Of a stretch of 64,000 nt of DNA, positions 63,468 to 64,000 are shown in pieces; the stretch's first letter is position 1, and each line of letters begins with the position of its first letter. The notes below the pieces were generated by a model. It saw only the letters and a list, made by a program, of their open reading frames with translations, was not told where the DNA came from and ran no database searches. The translations under genes were made by a program, and so were the position numbers. This DNA is from an uncultured Tissierellia bacterium (GTDB taxonomy: Bacteria > Bacillota > Clostridia > Tissierellales > Peptoniphilaceae). Location of the stretch: assembly GCA_902488465.1 (NCBI GenBank), contig CABTWE010000004.1, positions 18,023-82,022 on the forward strand, in the 5' to 3' direction.

Positions 63468-63726
63468 TTCTAGCAATTTCCTCCTGAGAAGTTCCCATAT
63501 TAGCCCTATATACATTATTTGCTAAATGGAAGGAATCTCTATTTGTAAGGTTATCGTGATTTATTAACCATAACTTATCTATATGGGCATCTACATAAAT
63601 TTCTCGACCATTAATCATAGGTCTATATCTGTTTGAATCATATAGCTTTTCAGTTTCTACAGATATTATATTTCCTTCATTATCCACCATTTTTAAATGA
63701 CCATCAAAAGTTGGACTTAAAACCAA
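63451..63726 (-). pseudogene. Probable 5'-truncated gene next to an IS fragment
   Basis: The reading frame encodes up to 91 residues, including INGREIYVDAHIDKLWLIN and a C-terminal EEIARNAQIA. No ATG or ribosome site fits a start; the only start-like codon is a TTG at 63726, and the frame is open to a TGA beyond it. The sequence from about 63712 onward (TGGACTTAAAACC) and the AAGGAGG site at 63730 read instead as the left end of an IS3-type element. The likely reading is that insertion removed the 5' part of a larger gene. The family is not recognised. Confidence 0.5.
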
Positions 63727-63747
63727 CCTAAGGAGGTCAGTTTTTAA

Positions 63748-63842
63748 ATGTCAAATACAATTTAGAATTTAAACTAAAAATAGTAAAAGAATATTTAGAA
63801 GGGAACATAGAATACGCATCACTTGTCAACTATTTCTTATAA
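63748..63842 (+). pseudogene. IS3-family transposase orfA remnant (frameshifted)
   Basis: Read in one frame from 63762, codons give LEFKLKIVKEYLEGN, the typical helix-turn-helix start of IS3/IS150 OrfA. The ATG at 63748 is out of frame with it: one base is missing after AA at 63754-63755, where a Lys codon would make MSKYNLEFKLK. The frame then ends at TAA 63840-63842 within what should be the recognition helix. This is therefore a dead fragment. Confidence 0.65.
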
Positions 63843-63929
63843 CTTATTATTTATTTTGATTTATTAAAAAATAACACAAAGAAGGCTCTATTAAAATAAA
63901 ATATTACAGAAATTTCCCTCATTAATCAA

Positions 63930-63979
63930 AAGTCACCGATAGAAATTCTGACATGAAAATTTTCTCAGTGACCTTTTTG
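63930..63979 (+). terminator. Imperfect hairpin at the right edge
   Basis: GTCAC with AGAAA (63932-63945) can pair with TTTCT and GTGAC (63961-63972), leaving an internal loop, and is followed by CCTTTTT. It may be a terminator or part of an element end. From 63843 to 63930 I see no gene, only AT-rich DNA. Confidence 0.4.
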
Positions 63980-64000
63980 GTGTCTTTTAAGTTAGATCGG

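Larger units (their letters stand above)
63712..63979 (+). mobile_element. Decayed fragment of an IS3-family insertion sequence
   Basis: From about 63712 the sequence resembles the left end of an IS3-type element, followed by a good ribosome site (AAGGAGG, 63730-63736), an ATG, and the first 32 or so codons of an orfA-like gene that is frameshifted and cut off. No orfB catalytic region follows. A hairpin with GTCAC (63932-63936) and GTGAC (63968-63972) arms and a T-rich tail lies at the far side. Boundaries are approximate. Confidence 0.5.

Noticed and set aside
63860..63930. GGCTCTATTAAAAT stretch as the end of a second insertion sequence (ISL3-like)
   Set aside because: Only a few bases resemble such an end, with no matching inverted copy in view.
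1..64000. CRISPR array, tRNA or rRNA genes
   Set aside because: Intergenic spaces are short and hold no regularly spaced repeats, cloverleaf sequences or rRNA-like segments.

Overview
The window is an AT-rich, densely packed chromosomal segment of a low-GC Gram-positive anaerobe. Gene content and order are those of Firmicutes (Bacillota): der-plsY-gpsA, gmk-rpoZ-coaBC-priA-def-fmt-rsmB-rlmN-stp-prkC-rsgA-rpe-thiN, rpmB/asp23-fakA-recG, and smc-ftsY-ylxM-ffh-rpsP-khpA-rimM-trmD-rplS-rbgA-rnhB. Strong AAGGAGG-type ribosome sites, frequent TTG starts (about ten genes) and clostridial-type synteny (hemZ?-aspS-tcdA; rsmD-coaD; tmcAL-ackA-rpmF-plsX-acpP-smc) suggest a clostridium-like anaerobe, possibly Tissierellia/Peptoniphilaceae. 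That placement is inference, not a database result. No rRNA, tRNA or CRISPR array was found.

Layout. 1-4400: end of a probable hemZ, then aspS, tcdA, an RseC-like membrane protein and glyA. 4452-11889: one long unit for ribosome assembly, lipid precursor synthesis and division (der, plsY, gpsA, HlyD-like, yggS, sepF, ylmH, lspA, rluA-family). rqcH lies on the opposite strand (11890-13602). 13675-26716: a 13-gene unit from gmk to thiN covering nucleotide and CoA metabolism, replication restart, N-terminal Met processing, rRNA methylation and the PP2C/PASTA-kinase pair. 26770-32662: divergent rpmB, then asp23-fakA, recG, rsmD, coaD and a coiled-coil gene.

32704-42991 holds about 10 kb that interrupts the usual clostridial order coaD...tmcAL: a complete oligopeptide ABC importer (oppBCDFA), and a two-component system with a dedicated ABC exporter or sensor. 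This is the most accessory-looking part of the core region. The downstream ABC operon has an 11-bp-phased GTCAC repeat upstream that is a plausible response-regulator site.

43008-62993 returns to housekeeping: tmcAL (minus), ackA, rpmF, plsX-acpP, smc, a small charged protein, the SRP genes ftsY and ylxM-ffh, ribosomal and RNA-modification genes, then rbgA-rnhB-yraN-comM-dprA-topA. fapR, the DUF177 gene and rnc, often found in this neighbourhood, are not present at their expected positions. A strong inverted repeat lies over the plsX promoter.

63024-64000 is a decaying accessory edge: small unrecognised minus-strand genes, one of which looks cut at its 5' end, next to a frameshifted fragment of an IS3-family orfA. 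I found no clear novel defence or biosynthetic system. The best leads are the signalling/ABC module with its putative operator, the plsX palindrome, and the repeat structure at the ylxM-ffh promoter.
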